Below are positions 61,753 through 64,000 of a stretch of 64,000 bases of DNA, piece by piece; position 1 is the first letter of the stretch, and each line of letters starts with the position of its first letter. A model generated the notes under the pieces. That model saw only the letters and a list, made by a program, of their open reading frames with translations, had not been told where the DNA came from and did not search any database. Origin of the DNA: Cohnella xylanilytica (GTDB lineage Bacteria; Bacillota; Bacilli; Paenibacillales; Paenibacillaceae); contig NZ_JACJVR010000015.1 of NCBI RefSeq assembly GCF_014212175.1, forward strand, positions 33,679 to 97,678. The letters are read 5' to 3'. Position numbers and translations under genes: made by a program.

Positions 61753-62743
61753 TTACTGCGTGATTTGTGCCGGGAAGCTCGGGTTAATGATGTACTGCGT
61801 CAGGCTCGCTGTTTGGTCGTTGTTGTAGAAACGATAGAAGCTGATAAACGATTGCCTCGGTGCGTACGGATCCTTGTACGCATTTACCGCGCTCGTGGGG
61901 CTGGCGTAGTTAGTAGCGTAATCCGTATTCGATTTGTCTGTCGTTTTCGAATAAGGAGATCCGTTGTTGTATCCTGCAAGGGTATGTGAAGATGCCACAC
62001 TAACCATGTTCGATACATAGGAAAGGCTTTGATAGTTGTCCGATTGGCCGTCCAGCTTTACATATGAGAAGCAGACAGTAGACAAGCTACGGTGCGTAAT
62101 AACATGGCTGTTATTGGTTACTTGGCTGTTATCGGAGAACAGCATCTCATACGGTAGCCATTGTACGATCGGGATTGTACCAATCGCCTTTTGAGCATAC
62201 ATCTGCGCGATATAAGTCACATTTTTAACGAGAATTTGCTTGTTGGTGTATAGGGTCACACCGTTTTGCCCTGCAGCGAGGTTTGTGCCTCCTGCAAGCC
62301 CTTGGGCATACAATTCCTGAACGGCATACGTCGTACCGCCAGTGTAATAAGTATAACGGATATCATACCATTTAACGTTCGAGTTAGACGGAGGAACCGT
62401 CACTTGGATGCTAACATCGCTGCCTCCATTCGCGATGGCTTGAGCCTGCGCAGGCGTAATGGCGTTCACACCCAATGCCTGAAGATCTGATTCCAGTTGA
62501 ACCTCGGTGCTATCCAGTTGCTGCGGATCAACATCTGTACCGTTCTTTGCGGCTTGAAGCAGCTTGTTCGCCCGATACTCACCGAGCTCCTCAAACTTAG
62601 CCCTGATTTTCTCCTTTTTGGCGTCGATTGCGGCGTTATGCTTATCTTGGGCTGGGGTGTTCTTTACTGGGGTCGCCATTGCCGATGAAGCGAAGACAAG
62701 TACCATCAGGATGGACATCAGGAGCATTGACACTTTTTTTCAT
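61753..62743 (-). CDS. Secreted protein with A7 frameshift after the start codon
   Basis: The best start is ATG 62743 with AGGAGG before it, but an A7 run right after it puts it out of frame with the signal peptide; six A residues would restore MKKVSMLLMSILMVLVF. The frame as it stands begins at GTG 62733. The product (about 326 residues) has a signal peptide ending in SAMA-T, a charged helical part and a Tyr/Ser/Asn-rich C-terminal domain. No family recognised. The homopolymer may be a phase-variation switch or a sequencing error. Confidence 0.75.
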
Positions 62744-62892
62744 AATGAGCCTCCTGGAAAGATTTATTTATTGAAAGCCGGCCGGCATTTCAATCTATTT
62801 AACATTCAGCCCTTACACTCTTTTGAACACGCAAAGGATTGATCTGGTTGCATGTAATTTGGTAAAAATGACAAAAAAATTATCGACAAAAG

Positions 62893-62929
62893 CCGAGGGA
62901 TGGAAGGCTCTATCACCTTTTTCCCTCGG
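62893..62929 (-). terminator. Terminator of the small membrane protein gene
   Basis: CCGAGGGA and TCCCTCGG pair; on the minus strand the stem is followed by CTTTTGTCG. It lies just past the stop of the gene at 62952. Confidence 0.7.
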
Positions 62930-62951
62930 TTCTTCAGACCACTATAATGGA

Positions 62952-63152
62952 TTACAGTATCCAGTACCCTAGAACCCCGCCAATGCCCGCAAGTATGAAC
63001 AGAACGCCTCCAATGCGAGCAGACACAACATAGAGTCCGGACGGTTCGGTTGCATCATGTGATTTCCAACTTTCGATGATGGTCCAAACAATCGACGGCC
63101 GTATTACCATTAACAACCCTAAAATAATAAGAAGCAAGCTAATGAACCCCAT
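62952..63152 (-). CDS. Small membrane protein (DUF6199-like)
   Basis: The 66-residue protein has two membrane helices (FISLLLIILGLLMVIRP and GGVLFILAGIGGVLGYWIL) around a short hydrophilic loop (ESWKSHDATEPSGLYVV). It resembles the small DUF6199 proteins of Firmicutes, from memory. AGGAGGC stands before the ATG. Confidence 0.7.
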   Translation of the reverse strand: MGFISLLLIILGLLMVIRPSIVWTIIESWKSHDATEPSGLYVVSARIGGVLFILAGIGGVLGYWIL

Positions 63153-63312
63153 AAGAATGCCTCCTGACGATAGTAACTACCCCTTTTATAATAAAACACG
63201 AAAAGAGCGGTCTTGGTTGCAGGAATTTGAGGATTTTTTTCAGAATCGCAACCAACTCAAGACTGTTGGTGTTCTTCAATATGGTAGGAAAATCATGTGA
63301 AAGGGTGTTAAT

Positions 63313-63792
63313 ATGAAGCAAGTGAAACCGTTGGTCTATTTGTTTGCAGTGGTGGTATGTTCCATGCTTTTAGTTCCACCAAGCGTTACACACGCCGCTA
63401 AACCCAGTACAACCGAAGCGAAAACACCGCCTCCGCCAATCGAAATGACGATTGAAGGTTTTTTTGACCCATCCTTCAAATACCTCGATCAAGGCGATAG
63501 CAATACAGTAGACAAGGGGAATCAGACGGCCGAAGTTACAGTTACAACCATCGCGAAGCAAATCGTTGCCTCGATCGGGGCGACCATATATTTCGATAAA
63601 TGGACGGGGAGCGCTTGGGTGCAGGTTGGCTCTCAAACGGTAAGTGCTTCGAATAAGATGCTGTTTAATGGATATGCGGTCTTCGGCACGGTTTCCGGTT
63701 ACTATTACCGGGCGCGCACGGTGCATTGGGTCAGTAACAACGGCACATATGAGCAAGGCAATTACACGTCGAATACGATTTTAGCCAAGTAA
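63313..63792 (+). CDS. Secreted protein (DUF6147-like)
   Basis: The 159-residue protein has a signal peptide ending THA-A, a Pro/Thr-rich linker (KPSTTEAKTPPPPIE), and a beta-sandwich domain with Trp, Tyr and Gly (ATIYFDKWTGSAWVQVGSQTV ... VHWVSNNGTYEQGNY). From memory this is close to the DUF6147 type. AAGGGTG precedes the ATG; a terminator follows. Confidence 0.75.
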   Translation: MKQVKPLVYLFAVVVCSMLLVPPSVTHAAKPSTTEAKTPPPPIEMTIEGFFDPSFKYLDQGDSNTVDKGNQTAEVTVTTIAKQIVASIGATIYFDKWTGSAWVQVGSQTVSASNKMLFNGYAVFGTVSGYYYRARTVHWVSNNGTYEQGNYTSNTILAK

Positions 63793-63797
63793 AACAA

Positions 63798-63838
63798 ACA
63801 GGGAGCGGCAGATATTAGCCCTCCCTGTGTTTATTTTA
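63798..63838. terminator. Shared terminator between converging genes
   Basis: ACAGGGAG and CTCCCTGT form the stem, with GTTTATTTTATC behind. It lies between the end of the DUF6147-like gene and the end of the minus-strand gene. Confidence 0.75.
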
Positions 63839-64000
63839 TCCAATATTGTCGGCTACCTTAATAATATCGTCTTCCGCTAATCCGCCGGAGATCGAGATTA
63901 GAATGTTACCTGTCATATAGTCCAAACTGGAACGACCATCCTTCGTCAAGAAGAGAAAACCGGTCTGACCTTTGACATTAACCTGAATTTCGAAAGCGCA
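63836..64000 (-). CDS. C-terminal end of a DUF4367-like protein (partial)
   Basis: Reading the minus strand from the window end gives 54 codons to a TAA at 63838-63836: it ends GNILISISGGLAEDDIIKVADNIG. The closing helix and the FLTKDGRSSLDYMTGN strand pair resemble the C-terminus of DUF4367 proteins. The start is outside the window. Confidence 0.65.
   Translation of the reverse strand, partial: CAFEIQVNVKGQTGFLFLTKDGRSSLDYMTGNILISISGGLAEDDIIKVADNIG

Overview
The window is a Gram-positive chromosome of the Paenibacillaceae type (Paenibacillus/Cohnella-like). Support for this comes from strong AGGAGG-type ribosome binding sites, a T-box leader in front of serS, a YesM/YesN two-component pair, an LplB/YtcP/lipoprotein sugar transporter without its own ATPase, and a YerC-type TrpR-like regulator. 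No rRNA, tRNA or CRISPR array was found.

Region 1 (1-20090) is GC-rich, ordinary chromosome. It holds the 3' part of a large secreted Ig-repeat/glycosidase-like protein, a 51-bp tandem palindromic repeat, T-box-controlled serS, a small YqfQ-like protein, yerC, a YesM-type histidine kinase with its AraC-type response regulator, an SDR that has lost its catalytic tyrosine, a SgcJ/DUF4440-type protein divergent from a marR gene with four 17-bp operator-like repeats, a carbohydrate ABC importer, a CbiX-like chelatase next to a DagK-type lipid kinase, and an RlmD-type rRNA methyltransferase.

Region 2 (20092-30310) is sharply AT-rich and looks like an integrated mobile element. It carries a type IIS restriction-modification system (AlwI-like endonuclease plus a methyltransferase with two fused m6A domains), a small resolvase with a res-like set of dyads, a replication-like gene preceded by several small excisionase-like HTH genes, a possible antisense RNA, and a large serine recombinase at the right end. 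Two related non-coding elements bracket the restriction-modification module.

Region 3 (30342-57050) is an ICE-like segment of intermediate GC. It starts with a decayed duplicate of the parA start, two inserted genes and then parA-parB. A long operon follows: an SAF/CpaB-like protein, two TadZ/CpaE-like proteins, a CpaF ATPase, a double TadB/TadC-like membrane protein, four pilin-like proteins, a copper-amine-oxidase-N domain protein and a 1274-residue secreted protein. The operon looks like a Tad-type pilus machine carried on a mobile element, and no VirB4/VirD4-type conjugation genes are visible. The segment ends in a giant methylase/helicase that overlaps tnpV in another frame and is cut before its C-terminal helicase domain.

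Region 4 (57044-61519) is a Tn4451-like unit (TnpW-like protein, large serine recombinase with an extra C-terminal domain), followed by two inverted copies of a three-hairpin element, a small gene with an early amber codon and a second parB. Region 5 (61520-64000) holds small secreted or membrane proteins, one with an A7 frameshift after its start codon, and the end of a DUF4367-like gene that runs off the window.
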